Part shown: positions 23,874-37,603 of the stretch, piece by piece | Layout: every line of letters begins with the position of its first letter | Position numbering within the stretch: the stretch's first letter is position 1 | Assembly: GCA_002943765.1 (NCBI GenBank) | Contig: PQWQ01000007.1 | Location: 3,040,501-3,104,500 of the forward strand | Source: Psoroptes ovis | Lineage: Eukaryota; Arthropoda; Arachnida; Sarcoptiformes; Psoroptidae | Direction of reading: 5' to 3' | DNA: 64,000 bases | Position numbers and translations under genes: made by a program | Notes under the pieces: model-generated | The model's database searches: none | What the model was told of the DNA's origin: nothing | The model's input: only the letters and a program-made list of their open reading frames with translations

Positions 23874-26815
23874 TCGACCATCAACCACCACCACCATCTA
23901 GCATTAACCATTAACCACCTTCACATTTCAATATCATCATCATAATGTGTTCAATTTTTTCAAAATAAATAAATGAAGGATTTGAAGAATTTGTTTGTTT
24001 GTTTTGAATGGATATTTATGATGCTGATGATGATAATTTGAAAAAACAAAACAAATAAACAATTATAAATGGCAAATAATAACTAATAAATAATCAATAA
24101 ATAAATAAACAAATTTGAATTAATTATTGAACAATAAAACATTCAGATTGAATCATTTGAATCTCATTGAATGCGTATGTAATTCATACAGACACAAATA
24201 AACACACAATATTCTCATAAATAATCTCTGTTTTAATATGAATGCACTCGCTCATTAGTAAAAGGTGAAATGACGAGTATAACTTTAAAAATTAACTTCA
24301 AACATCAAATAGCGTAACCATCAGCGATCCTTTGACAATTATCTTCGACAATCATCATCATTACAATCGAACATTCAACCATTTTTGAAAGAAATAATGT
24401 TGAATTGAAATATAAATCAAATAATTATTACCCGATCATTTCAATCCTTTACGCTCAAATATTTTTATTATCTTTATTATTATTATCACACTGTATAAAG
24501 CAAGCATAAAAATGATATGAATCGTTGATACATTTTTCGACATATACGAATTCATTTTATATTTGGTGGTTATCTTTGATGAAATATATGAGAAACTTAT
24601 ATTTAAAAGAGTTATCTATTCATCTATCTATCTTCTTACATTCATACATTCATCATCATTGATTTATCTTTATTTATACTCAGGCTCTATTTAGATCAAT
24701 CTTCTAGTCTCTTGGCTTGTCTCTGTGTCTCTTCTCGCTTTAATTCATTTGGTATAAATCATAGCTTGCTTGGTGTAACTAGACTTGGATATGCTGCTAC
24801 TATTCGCAGCTATTCAAAGGTCTTGCTTGGCTATACATGACTCTACCATAAAAATTAACCATATCTTTATTTCAACCCTTTCGCTAACCATTTGTTAACT
24901 TTGTTAAAAAAAATTTGAAAATTGTTGAATCATTTCAAGTCTGTCTAGTCTCAATATAATGCTGCGAGTTTATTTATACGACCATCATTTTGATATGACT
25001 TGCTCATTATTAGTTTTTACCTTCTATTGGTATAAAAACAATCATTTTGTTACTTATATTTCTTACAATTAGTCTAATTTTTTTTTCGTTCATCATAAAT
25101 CAAACCAAAAAAATATAAATATTTGATAAAGAAATTTCCAACCAAAAATCTGCGAAGAAAATTTCCGAGAACAAAAATTGGGAAAATAAAATTGGAAAAT
25201 AAATTTGAAAAATTAAAGATTATTATCAGCATTTTTTGCTATTTGAATTTATTTTTCATTTAAATTTTGATGGAATGAAATAAAATAATCATTATATTGG
25301 ATTGCTACAAGCATTCAAGCATTTGATGGACACATCTAATAATAAATATGTGTTCATATTTATAGCCAAATGATATTTTACAAAAAAAAATTGATAATCA
25401 TTTATACATTTTTGGATTTTTTTTGAAAATGATTTCTTTTAACTTATCTTCTCTAACTGTTAAATCAACTATGGGGATACCTTGATTAATAAAAATGTGC
25501 ACAAAGGGTTGAATGTGTGTGAGCAAATATAAAAATTTAACGAATTTCTGGATTTTTTTTTCATTTATTTTCCTATGAAATATATTCCAGCGATAAATGA
25601 TTGCAGATGATTCGTAATAAATTTGTAATTGAATACACACACAATTTTTAAATGAAATGTGAATGGAATAAATATGTACAAACTTTACGAAAATTGATCT
25701 ATGAAGAAGAAATATAAGAAAATCAAACAATTTACTTTGAATCTAAGAGAGAAAAAACCGCATCAATTTTGAAATTAAATTCATCGATTCGAGTGAAAGA
25801 ACAAAACAACAAGAAAAATGAAATCCTATTTATACATTTCCAGAAATTTTAGAAAATCAAAAGACAGAAAAATTGAAAAAAAAATTAAAAATATTTCGTA
25901 GAAAACCATGGCAAAAAAAAAAAAGAATAAATTCGATATCAACCCTTTTGATATTAAAAAAAAAAAAAAAAAAATCCACGGTAAAAATAATTCGACCGAA
26001 AAGGTGAAGATAAATGGTAGTGTGTTTGGCAGCGGGGAAAAATGATAATTTTTTATTCCAAGAAAAATTAACCAAAACTAAGAAACAAACAAATATATCC
26101 TTAAACGTAATGTTTTTTTTTCAAAAATCAAATTCAATGTATTTTTATTATTTTGATATGGTTATTTCTAAATTTTTCTAAATTCTTAGTTTTTGTAAAT
26201 GTCTGATGATATCTTCGAATGATGATGATAATATTCCTACAAATTTATAATGATGATAATATTTCAAATGATAAAATCAAAAAATTTAGGAAACTTATTT
26301 TTCAAATTTTTCAAGTTGAAAAATGAATTTGAAAATGAGCTTTTCGTTCATCAAGCTTTGATTGTTTATGCTGCTGCTGAAGCTGACCTTGAATTTTGCT
26401 TAATTTATTTGCTCAATTGCAAATGACATTTGAATCCAAGCGAAAATATATGATTTGTCATAAATTTTCAATCAAACATTGGACAATATGTTTTATTTGA
26501 AATTTTTCAATGTCAAAATACGTGAATATATAAGAGAAAATATATCGCATAAATAATGTGAAATAATTTATGAAATATTGAATTATGAAAAATCAAACGA
26601 ATCTGTCATATTTACATATCTCCCTCAATTCATCATTTGAACAATTTGATTTTGCACAATTCATCAATCGTTTGAAACAAGGGAAAAAAATTGTTCAATT
26701 GATTGATTGGTTTTTGTTTGATATTTTAGGCGATAAATTTCGGCTGAGAATTGTTGTGCAATTCCAATGCATCTAAACTTCATCAAAACTTGAATTTTTT
26801 TATGTTTTTCCAGTC

Positions 26816-26837
26816 AAAAAAAAAAAAAAAAAAAAAT
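26816..26837. repeat. Poly(A) tract, 22 bp
   Basis: Uninterrupted run of A. Confidence 0.85.
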
Positions 26838-27485
26838 GAGAAGAAAATTTCTCGATCATTGAATTTGTTGGGGAGAAAAAACTGTATCAAAATGAGAAAT
26901 GACCAGATTTATCAATATTCATAGACTCATTTAACCCTTTCGCTCTATTCGAGACTGGAAGATATTTTTTTTTCAAAGATATTTATCTATGATCATTGGA
27001 AATTTTCTATTTATTATTTATTCAATTTATTCATTTTAAAAATGCAAAATTCCGAGGAAAATTAATTAAATCTACTCTAAGAAAAAAACTTGTTGAATAA
27101 ATTTGATTTTAAATTTCGATTGAAATACGAATGACATAATATGGTTGGAAGAAAAATAAAAATAAAAATTCAAAGACGAATATTTTCTTTTTTCTAAAAT
27201 TTTCATCGATTAATAATCTTAAAAGATAAGCAAATTCTATCATTTTGTGGATATTTCATCATGATCATTTTATAAATAGTCGGATACTTTAAAGTTGAAT
27301 GATTTTTTCCGAATTTATCATAGCCATTCATATGATACTTTATGAATATTTTAGCATGATTATTTTGTATGATAATCCTTTGGCGGAGGAATATTCGGTG
27401 AATTTTTAATTTTTGCTTTTAATTTATTCAAATTTGAGAATTGAAAATTTTGCAAAAATTTCAACTTTGTTTCAATTTTTGAATC

Positions 27486-27507
27486 AAAAAAAAAAAAAAA
27501 AAAAAAA
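27486..27507. repeat. Poly(A) tract, 22 bp
   Basis: Uninterrupted run of A; no retroposed gene body could be recognised upstream. Confidence 0.85.
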
Positions 27508-30500
27508 TCGAATGACAAGCATAATATTAATGATTAGACCGTCATTCTAATCATACACCAACACACACACACATGTAAAAATATTCATAGAATTTCGAAT
27601 AATTCCACCGATATGATAAATGATTATTCGGTATTCTTCAAATTTTTAAAAATTTTGTAAATTCAATATTGACCTGTGAATGGTGGAATCCATAGGGTGA
27701 ATTGATCAAGGGTCGGTTGTGTTTATGATCAATGATTGATTGAATGGAATGAATGATCAATGGATAAAAATGGACAATCATTAAATTAATGAATCTTCGA
27801 AGATTGATGGATTAATAAATGTTTAAATACTCAACACACTACACACATTGAGCATACGTAATTAAGTTGAATATATTGTTGCCTTTGATTACTCTGTTAA
27901 ATCACAGAAAAAAAAATCAAGAGAATCGTATGAAAAATGTATCAAAAAACTTATTAACTCTTTCAGCATCATCATCATCATAATCATTATATTCTTCATA
28001 AATCAATTAGAAATTCCTCTCTCTTCTCTCGCTTTTATGTCAGAAAAATTTTTTCTTTCTTTCTATTTGATTATTTCTTATAAGTAATTATCATTAATTC
28101 AGTAATTATGATGATGATCATCTTCATCATCATGATCATTATACTCGATCAAAAACAAGATATATTGTAGCAAAAAATGAAGGAAAAAAGGAAGAAAATG
28201 ATATGATTTATTTATTTTTGTTGTTTATGCAATCGAATGGAATTTGTTCGTAGGAAAAATAAGATTCTCGTATTCGAGAGCTGTATTCAAGCTTTGTATA
28301 TGGAGATTCGCGTGAATTTCGGTGTTTGTGTTTGATTTTTTGAGAAATTTTTTGGCAAAAATTTTAGAATTTTCGAAACTTGTTACGTATTTTTTTTCCA
28401 CTCTTTAAATATTAAATAATTTTATGCCGAACAATTATTCGCCTTTGAAAGTAATAATGATCATGATAATACATGATGATAATCGGAAAATTTCGCTTGG
28501 TGATGAACATGACTATCACCATGACTATCACCAACATCGCTGGTGCCATTCACGATTATCTTCACAAATGATTATTTGTGCTTTGTATTATCATAATCCT
28601 TTTTGTGCTGTTTTTCAACTCGTTCATTTGTTCATACTTCATTCGTTCATAGTTGATTTGTTCTTTTGAATTAATGAACAAGAAACTTGCACAACTATCT
28701 ACAAGTAGATCAAATTAGAGAGAACATAGTGGATAAACGTACGAATGTTAGCCAAAAATAGCAATCGAAAGGAATGAATTCGCAATTTTTTTTTGTTTTT
28801 CTTGCTTGTCATTCATTCATTCACTCATTCCTTTCAATTCGATAGAAATACCATTTATTACCATTGAAAAAAGCAGATAAAATGAATAAAAATGAAAAAA
28901 AATCAAGTAAAGATGATAAACAAAAGAAAAGATGATGAGAATAATAAACAAATGATTGAAATAGATACAAAGTATATAAATGAAATAAATAAATAAACAA
29001 ATGATGTAGATTGTGTACATGTTCATCCACTGCTGCTGGTATTCGCACAGCGAAAATACACAAGTAAATGGCATACAGATTATAAAATACGAGAAAACAT
29101 AGGCAAAAATTGGAAATTTATTTGTATAAATAGACATACCCCAAAATGCAAATACCGAAATGAAAATGACAAAGATTATAATTGATATAATAACAATAAT
29201 AATGATGATATGATAATAATAATTATCTGCACAATATTCTTATGCGTTTAAATTTCTATTTCTTTTTTTTTGTTCATTTCTTAACTAAAGATAATGATGA
29301 TGTTCATTATTATTATTATTATTATTATCATTATTTATAATTGAAAACAAAAAATAATGATAATTGACAGCAGCGATATTAGTCAATGAACATGTAGTTG
29401 CTGCTGCTGTTTCTATACAAAAACAATCAACAAAAATTCATTTGTTTATTTATTTATTCAAATACATTCATTTTATCATTTCAAAGTTGATTAAATATGA
29501 ATTTTTCGTATTGTTTTATTTATCTGTTCATTGTCTTAAATGAAAAAAAAATGATAATAACGAGGATAATAAGGATAAGATCTTCTAAAATTAGATGATC
29601 ATTATAATAATGGTGAAAATAAATTGTTGCATAATATAGTTTTTAGAGTGATTACGAGTAGAAAATACACATGTGAAATGTTATGTTTATATGAAAATTC
29701 AAGAAAAAAAGAAACAAAGTAAATTTTTCACAAAAAAAACAAAATTGAAACAATTAGAAACACATTGATTAAACACCTAAAAATAAATATCGATAAATCA
29801 TTTGAATAATGATTTTGAAATATGGATCAATTTTAAATCAATTAATAGTCGATTGGAAATTTTTCATTAAAAAATTAGTCTAATTTAAACATTGAAGCTA
29901 ACAAGCTAATCAGTCAAAAATTTATTAAAATTTTAGTGAACAATTTGATGCACAAACACAATAGACAACTGATTAAAATCCAGACAATTTTTTCGAAAAA
30001 AATGGATGATGAATCTCCAATCAATCAATGATCAGCGACAAAATTATTTTTACGCAAAAAATAGAAAAAAAAATTATCAAAATTTTTTTTATTCAAAGAT
30101 AGCCACCGGTTGTTTCTAAATAGGAAAAAAAACTTTGAAAACAATTAATTTAGAGTCAAATCAATCAATGATTGATCAATTTTTCGTTCTAGCCATTTTG
30201 TCTGCGACATGTGGTTACACATGTTCCCCATGTTTAATGCAAGGGGTAAGCATCGAAATTTCCACATTTAAAAATTCAAAAAAAAAAAATTATTTCACCA
30301 TTTTTATTTTGAATGAATTGCAAAATAATTTAAAATTAATCAATCGAAAAAATGAAAGCAAACCACCAGACAAACATTGATTATATCAATCTCAAATTAT
30401 CAAATGTCTGCTCGCTGTTCAAATACTTTTGTTCAAATTTCATTTTGAGTTTTGAATTTGATTTTCAAAATTGATTTAAATTTTAAATTTATTGAGCTAT

Positions 30501-32340
30501 AATTTCACAAAAAAAAATTAATAAATAAATACATTTCAATTTCAATAATTCATTATAAACCATACAGAACAAACAACAACAAGATTTAAATTCAAGTAAT
30601 AATTGTAATTATTTTCAATTATTATTTTTTTAAAAATTCCTGTTTTATCAACGATATTTTTATTATTATTATCATTAAAGTTAAATGAACGATTGTATTG
30701 ATCATAAGAAAGAAAGATTCAGAGAAAATTCAAATTTGAATTTTCAAATTTTTTTTTACATTCATTTGAATCAAATCAAATGATTATTAGCATTCATTTG
30801 ATGGCATCAAACCAAATCAAATTAAATATTTTTCTTCTTTAAAAATTGAAAAATTTTCGAAAAAATCAACGACATTATTATCATCATCAATTATTATGAT
30901 TACACAACAACGACAGCAACATCAGCATCAACATCAACGACAACAACCATGGATAAATCTATCATGGATGATTTGAACAAAAAAAAAAAAAAACGAAAAT
31001 CCACAGACAACTTAATACACAGCAAAGCATTAAAATTGACTGATTTTGAATGTATTTTGAATGTATATGTGTTGGTGGTGTTCATGTGTGTGTACATGCA
31101 TAAAAATCTAGATTAATGATCAATTGAAAATAATATTTCTTCATGCATTTGTATATTGCACTTTATACGAATTAATATTTCAATGAAATGAAACGAAAAA
31201 AAAAAAAAAATGACGAAGGATGAAGAGGGGTGAAAATTGAAAACCAAAGAGCCAACCAAAGCATCGACAGCATCAGCAGCAGCAATAATTATCGTTTGAA
31301 CACATAAACTCTTTTTTGCCAGTCAATAGACGCATTATGTCTTTTTTTTCAGTAATTTCTCTCCACCAAACAACAACAACAACAACAACACTGACAAACA
31401 ACAACAACAACAAAAAAACCAGACAAGGGAAGGGTTTAAATAATGAACAACAAAAAAAAAAAAAAAAAATAATAATGCTAATAAATAATTATCATTAAAT
31501 GATCAGTAAATACTGGAATACTGGAAAATAAATCGAGTAAAATCAAGTAAAATCAAGCAGAAACAATCAAATCAAGAGAAGAAAAAAAATCAAAATTAAT
31601 GTGAAAAATACTGAAATATAAAAAAAAGATACATTGTATCAATTTATTATTATTACAATTATTATTATTTCATGTATTTAGACTTTATTTCAATTTATTT
31701 TATTTATTTATTTTTTTCGTTTTTTGTTTTATTTATTTCATTTATTTATATTTATTTATTACGTCGTGTATTCGACGTCCTATTCGTTGGTTGTTGCTGG
31801 TGTTTGAATGCTTGTTTGAATGATGCTGTTGTTCGTTTGCTTTTGTTGATGGTTGTCGATTTGCATTCATTCATTCATTGTTATTAATTCATTGCTCAAT
31901 TATATTTCCAAAAATTTATTGCGAATTTTTTTCTGCTTTTTTTTTTTGCTTTGGCTGCCTCCTTTTGCTCTTGTTATGTGATTGTGTAATTGTGTATATG
32001 TCTACAATTACATTGTAATTATTATCATCATTATTGATTGTGATTGTTTAAAATAATGATAATCATTAATTTTTTTTTGTTTGAATTCATTTAATTTATT
32101 GAAAATTTTCTCTTGATTTTTCAATTTCTTTTAAATTTGAATTGAAAATTTGATTTAATACCAGAAAAATTAAAGAAATAAATGAACAAATGAATTTCGA
32201 TACGTAAAATTCCGAACAAATCATTTGAATTTGAATTGGAAAAATAGGAAGTATAGCTGAAAACAATGTATAACCTTCCGAGCCGCTGCAATTCTCTCGC
32301 GAATGGTTAGCCGGGAAATCGGTACGAATCATTCCTGGTT

Positions 32341-35300
32341 GAGATCATGAATGTCTATCAGTAATGACACAGGAAAATAATGACGCAAACTTTCCGAACA
32401 ACCCCAAAATGATGAAAATTGAAAATTTTAATGAACAAAAATAAAATAAAATAAATTGAAATGAATAGAAATCAAACAAAATAAATCTTTAAGATGTTTT
32501 TACATCATTTTATTTTCAATCTAGATTTTTTTTACATAGAAATTCAAAATCTTGGATTTTTTTTCCTTTTCCATTCTAATCTACATTTAATGAAGAATCC
32601 TAGAAAATCTTCGAAGAAATCTTTGAATAAATCTCTAAAGTCTTTGACATTTTTGCAATCTCCATTTTGAAATCACAGAAATCTGAAGAAATCTTAGAAA
32701 TGAGGAAAATATCGGGGGAAACGAAAAATTTTCTTCAAGTTGATTATTGAAGTTTTCAAATTGTTACTTATTTGATTTTTTCCATTTTTCATTTTCTTGT
32801 GATCTGTCTCTGCTGCATTCATATGAATTCATATACGAACAAACATACACACGAATGAATGGAAAAAATTATCAATTTTTTTTCATCCATTCATTTCTCC
32901 TACAATTAATTTTTGATTGATTTTGATTAATATCATTACGATCATCATCAACATAAACGGACGAAAAGATCGAATAAGAAAAAGATCTTTCAGATAATTT
33001 CAATTATTCCGATTTGACTGAAAAGAATCTAAACTTTTTGAATCTGATATCATCAATTTGATATTAAATTTGATTCATTTTCCCAGATTATTTGACAAAT
33101 TGATCTAAAATTTAAGCTGGAAGAAATTTTGTATCAAATTTGATACAAAATCAACAAGTCATTTGTTGAAAATGACATGATGAATTATCAAGATTTTTAT
33201 TCAATTAATTTTAAGGTGTAAGAAAAGAAATTTTTCGAGAGTTTTATTGCTTCGAATCAGTTGGTGTTTAGTTGATGATGGAACTTGAGTGTCGGTGGTG
33301 TTTGCAAATGCTTAGCAACAGCAGCAGCACTCACAGGTCTGATGATATTTTGTTGGGAAAAAAAATTTTGAAATACTCAAAAATTTCAAAAAAAATATTT
33401 AATGAACTTATTTCTCGTACTTTGATCAAATTAAATTTATAATTCAATTAATCAATTTTGAATTCAAATTTCACAATTTTTCTCGATCAATAATGCTTGA
33501 AACTAGTTTTGCGTTGTTTGAGAGAAAACTGGATCAAAGAAAAATGCATTGAAAAATTATTTTTCGATCATTTTTCTAAAAGTTTTGAAGCATTTTTTTC
33601 AATCTCATTTCAAAAATTCTCATTGAATATTCATTGATTGAAAATTTTTTTGTCAAATTATTTGAATTTTCAAATAATCATTTGAAACTTTTGATTAATA
33701 AAGTTTCAAAAGGGGTGAAAAATTCAAAGTTTTGAAAAATATTTGTGAATTCTCACTCAAAGATTCTGGAAAAATAAGGGCACTTTCATAGTTTTTTCAT
33801 CCTGCAGTAACTGTGAAAATTTCTAAATCAATCAATCGAAAAGATCAAAGTATTTTGGAGCGAAATTTCAATTCAAAATCTATTTTCACATTTCACTATT
33901 GTTTGAAAAGTTTGAAAGGGTGCAAATTTCACCGAAAACTTGTAAATAATCATTGATCCAAGGGAGAAATTATCACCGAAAGAATTTCATCACCATTGAT
34001 TCAATGCACGAGGCAGTCATCATAACGGTACAATGGTTTCAAATGGATCGAGAGAAAAACCTGATAATTCACCTTAAAACAAAAAAAAAGTTCGCCCAGA
34101 AAAATTTTATTTCAACGGTACATACAAGTTTAAACTGAAAAAACTGGTAAAAGTTTCGAAACAACAAAAAAATTTCAGAGAAAATTTGAACTGAACAACT
34201 ATCAAACAAACAAACTAACAAAAATTGATCATTTCAAATGATATTTCAAATAAATTATAAGTGAAAGATAAATGGAAATAAATATCAAAAATAGACCCGT
34301 GTGAACACAATTTACCTCAAATACACAATCAATTTCATAAAAGTCGTCATAAATAACATGATGAAATAAGGTAATAAATGAATTTTGAAAATGATTTCAA
34401 GTAAACATTTCACCGAAGAAAATATATGAATTTGGGTCCCAGGCAAGAATGAAAAAACAAAACAAAAAAAAATTTATCAATTTTCTCGCAATTTTCAGAA
34501 ATTTTTTTCTTTCGAATAAAATACGAACTGAAGAGATAAAATAATGATAATGCAGTAAGAATCAAGGAGTGAAAACAAGAAAATCAATATTCAAACTCAT
34601 GAAATTCTGGATCCAAGAATTCTAAGAATATTGAAATTTATTCAATTTAAACAGTCCAGAATTCAGGCATCAAATAATCGTAAAAAACGATGAATAAATT
34701 TGAATATGAGAATTACTTTGAAATTTTTTATTCAAATTTTGGTTCATCTAGGGCCTGAATGATTCAATCAGTCTATCATCGATCAATCAATCAGTCAAAT
34801 TCTGCAGAATCGGCCAAGGATTTGCAGACTTTTGGTTCCCAAAGATACATTTTTTCATGGAATTTTAGGATAAAATTTGTTATTTTTTGGGCCATTTTGA
34901 TCCGAAATTTTTAGAAAATTTCATGAATTAATAATGAATAATGTAAAATGAAAATTAAACTTACCTAAACGTCCTGAAATGGACGAAATTTTTTGCTGAA
35001 AATCATTTGTAAAAATTTGAAAGAAAAAAGATTGTCGACAAATACTTTGTAAATCTATCTATTTGAAAATTTTCCTAATATCACATTCATTTTTTTACAT
35101 TTCTCTTTGAGAAATTGAAATATTTAATATTTTCTATGATTTGATCATAATTTTTTTTTCTTTTGTATAAAGCATCACATCTTAATGATTAATTCAAAGA
35201 CGAATTTTAAAACTGCATCGAAGGTAAAGTGGATGAAAATTAATCATTTTGATTTGATTGAAAAATTGATTATTAAAACTAATTAATAATTCAATAATCA

Positions 35301-37516
35301 TTGATTCGATGATTGAATAATTAAAGAGATGAATAATAATGATAATCATTCACAATTATCATTATTATTATTGATAAATTTGAACGCTTTCAAATGTATT
35401 CAATGCATTGAATGCATTCAATGAATTCAGAAAATTTCGAAGATTTTGATGCATTTTGTAATAATTATTCATCATTTATTTGATTTTGAATTCGAATCAT
35501 TGAATTTACTTCGACGAATATTTTAGATTTACATGATTTTTTGAATAATTTTCACAATTCAAATGAGAAACAAAATCTTTGACACAATTTTTTTGTTCAT
35601 ATTATTAACTGATTGATTGATTCATTGATTTTCAATTATAAATCGATTTTCAATCAAATCAATTTTTTTTTGTTGATTTGAATTCTTTATTGATTTCAAT
35701 ACATTTCATTTCTTTTTTTCTTTTTCTTTTTTTGATACATTTTTTCTTGTAGTTCTTGATTATTTTCTGAATTTAGCTCAGTTGATTTCAGTGGGGAAAA
35801 AGTTTCTTGGCGTTTTCAAATTTGAATTTGGATTCATTTTCGATCAACAAATTCAATTTTATTGATTAGATTTTTATCGACAAATTTTCGGCTGGAAATG
35901 AGCTTGCTTTGATCGAAAAAAATAATAATAATTAAAACACATCAAAATATGCAAACTTGTCTCTTCGCTTGGGCGTCTTAAAGAAATCATATCAATGAAA
36001 AATATGAATAAGTGTCGATTGAAAGGGTTAATAAATGTTGAAATGAAAACTTCAAACAAAATGCATGATAAATTATGATATGAAAAAAAAATATTGATTA
36101 CTGTTCGTTGTTGCTGGTGATGGTAGTGGTGTATATGAATTTTTTTTTTTTTGGTTGAAACTTTATATGAATGCGGAAATGTTTTCATTTTTCTGATGAA
36201 TTTCTTAAATTAGGAATGATTAAAGCTGAGTGATTGAACAATTGTGAAAATTCAATTATTTTCGAGTTGAATCATTGAAATTAAATTAAATGAAGCTATG
36301 ACAATTTTTGATGAAAAAATCATGATCAACACTATTAATGTATTCATAGATCACAGATTTATGCTGAAAAAAAATAAAAATTGAAGCATTAAACGTTGAA
36401 ACATCGAAAAAAAATGTTTAATAATCATGATAATTGTTTTATTCGAATCATAATTTTCCAAACAATTCATCATTGATAATCTTCATGTTGTTGAAGTTTT
36501 ATTGCTTTGTTGATAAATGTCAAAGAATTGTTTTATTTATTTATTTATTATTGTTTTCTTTCTCAATTCTCACATTTAATTTTCCCGATTCATCTATTCG
36601 CTTCTAATTCATTTCAATTCTTGTTAATTCAACTTTTGTATGAATGCACTAAGATTATTTGGAAAACGGAAAACAATATTGATAAAACGATGTGATAAAG
36701 AAAACAATGTGCCAAGTTGTTAAGAGTACACAGTTAAACAGCCATTATCATTAAACAGTTGCGAATATTTCGAAGAGGAAAAAATGATTGAAATAAATTC
36801 GCATCAAGTTTCTTTTAAAATGATAAACGCATCATCTATAGACACTTCATGCACTTTCGATTCAAATACAATTCATTTAATCAGTCATATTTCTTCGTTG
36901 TTCTTATTTTTGTCGTACATTTTCATATACATTTATCATTATACACTGAGAAACACACACACACACAGATACACGCTCAAATTAATTTTGATAATCTTAA
37001 GATGTGACAAATATTTTTTCTTCATTTTTTTCAATTCAATTCAAGCAATGATTGACGATCGTCTGTTTTTCTGTATTGTCAGTGCTTGTTTGCATGCGTT
37101 TTTTATTATCGTTATGTGAATTGATCAATTTTTTTTCATTTCCCCATATCTTCATTGAATTCTCATTGAATATTTCATCGTTGTTTTCAAAATGTGTCAA
37201 AATTGATCGAAAAACACCTACATTCTTCGTCGTTTGGGAAAAATGTTGGAAAAAATGAAGAAATTTTTTAAAACATTTTTTAAAAATTCCAATTAATTTT
37301 CCCAAATATTTTATTCATGATTTGAATCGAAATATATGATCTAATACTAAATCTATTGAATACCTCTATATATGAAACAAGTGTCTGTGTGCATGTGTAT
37401 GCATGTAAATGTATACCATTTATTATTTTTGGGTATGATTGATGAATGATTTGAAATTTTTTAAAATTTAAGTATTTGAAGACAATTTTTTATAAAATAC
37501 ACTTTTAAATACATTT
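32341..37516. other. AT-rich region with one transposon half-end, no supported gene
   Basis: CAAACTTTCCGAACAACCCC at 32386-32405 matches one end of the hairpin family, but no inverted partner was found nearby. A minus-strand candidate exon lies at 34965-34995. A GC-richer patch at 33275-33345 is open in one minus-strand frame but unrecognised. Confidence 0.35.
34965..34995 (-). other. Candidate micro-exon (31 bp)
   Basis: On the minus strand GATTTTCAG precedes and GTAAGTTT follows a 31-bp stretch that reads QKISSISGRL plus one base. Its incoming phase 0 fits the phase 0 exit of the candidate first exon at 42996-43040, 8 kb upstream. Signals are good, but the exon is so short that chance is a serious alternative. 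Confidence 0.2.
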
Positions 37517-37603
37517 ATATTAGGTTGTCCGAAAAGTTCATTCCGCTTAATCAATAGAGTTGCTCATGAAAATCGGCCAGAACTTTCCGGACAATTCAAT
37601 ATA
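37517..37603. mobile_element. Short hairpin element, mariner-like ends, copy 3
   Basis: TTAGGTTGTCCGAAAAGTTC at 37520-37539 pairs with GAACTTTCCGGACAATTC at 37580-37597; both ends sit in TATAT context, compatible with TA target duplication as in Tc1/mariner elements. About 87 bp, with no coding capacity. Confidence 0.6.

Larger units (their letters stand above)
23154..32340. other. AT-rich region, no supported gene
   Basis: Holds homopolymer and microsatellite runs. One plus-strand patch (30194-30247) lies between a CGTTCTAG acceptor-like and a GGG|GTAAGC donor-like site and encodes, in one frame, a Cys-rich ILSATCGYTCSPCLMQG. This could be an isolated exon, but there is no second exon to join it to. 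A GC-richer stretch at 32270-32340 looks like old transposon sequence. Confidence 0.35.

Noticed and set aside
32270..32405. tRNA-like or coding interpretation of the GC-richer patch
   Set aside because: No cloverleaf can be folded and no frame resembles a known protein; the lone CAAACTTTCCGAACAACC end suggests old transposon debris.
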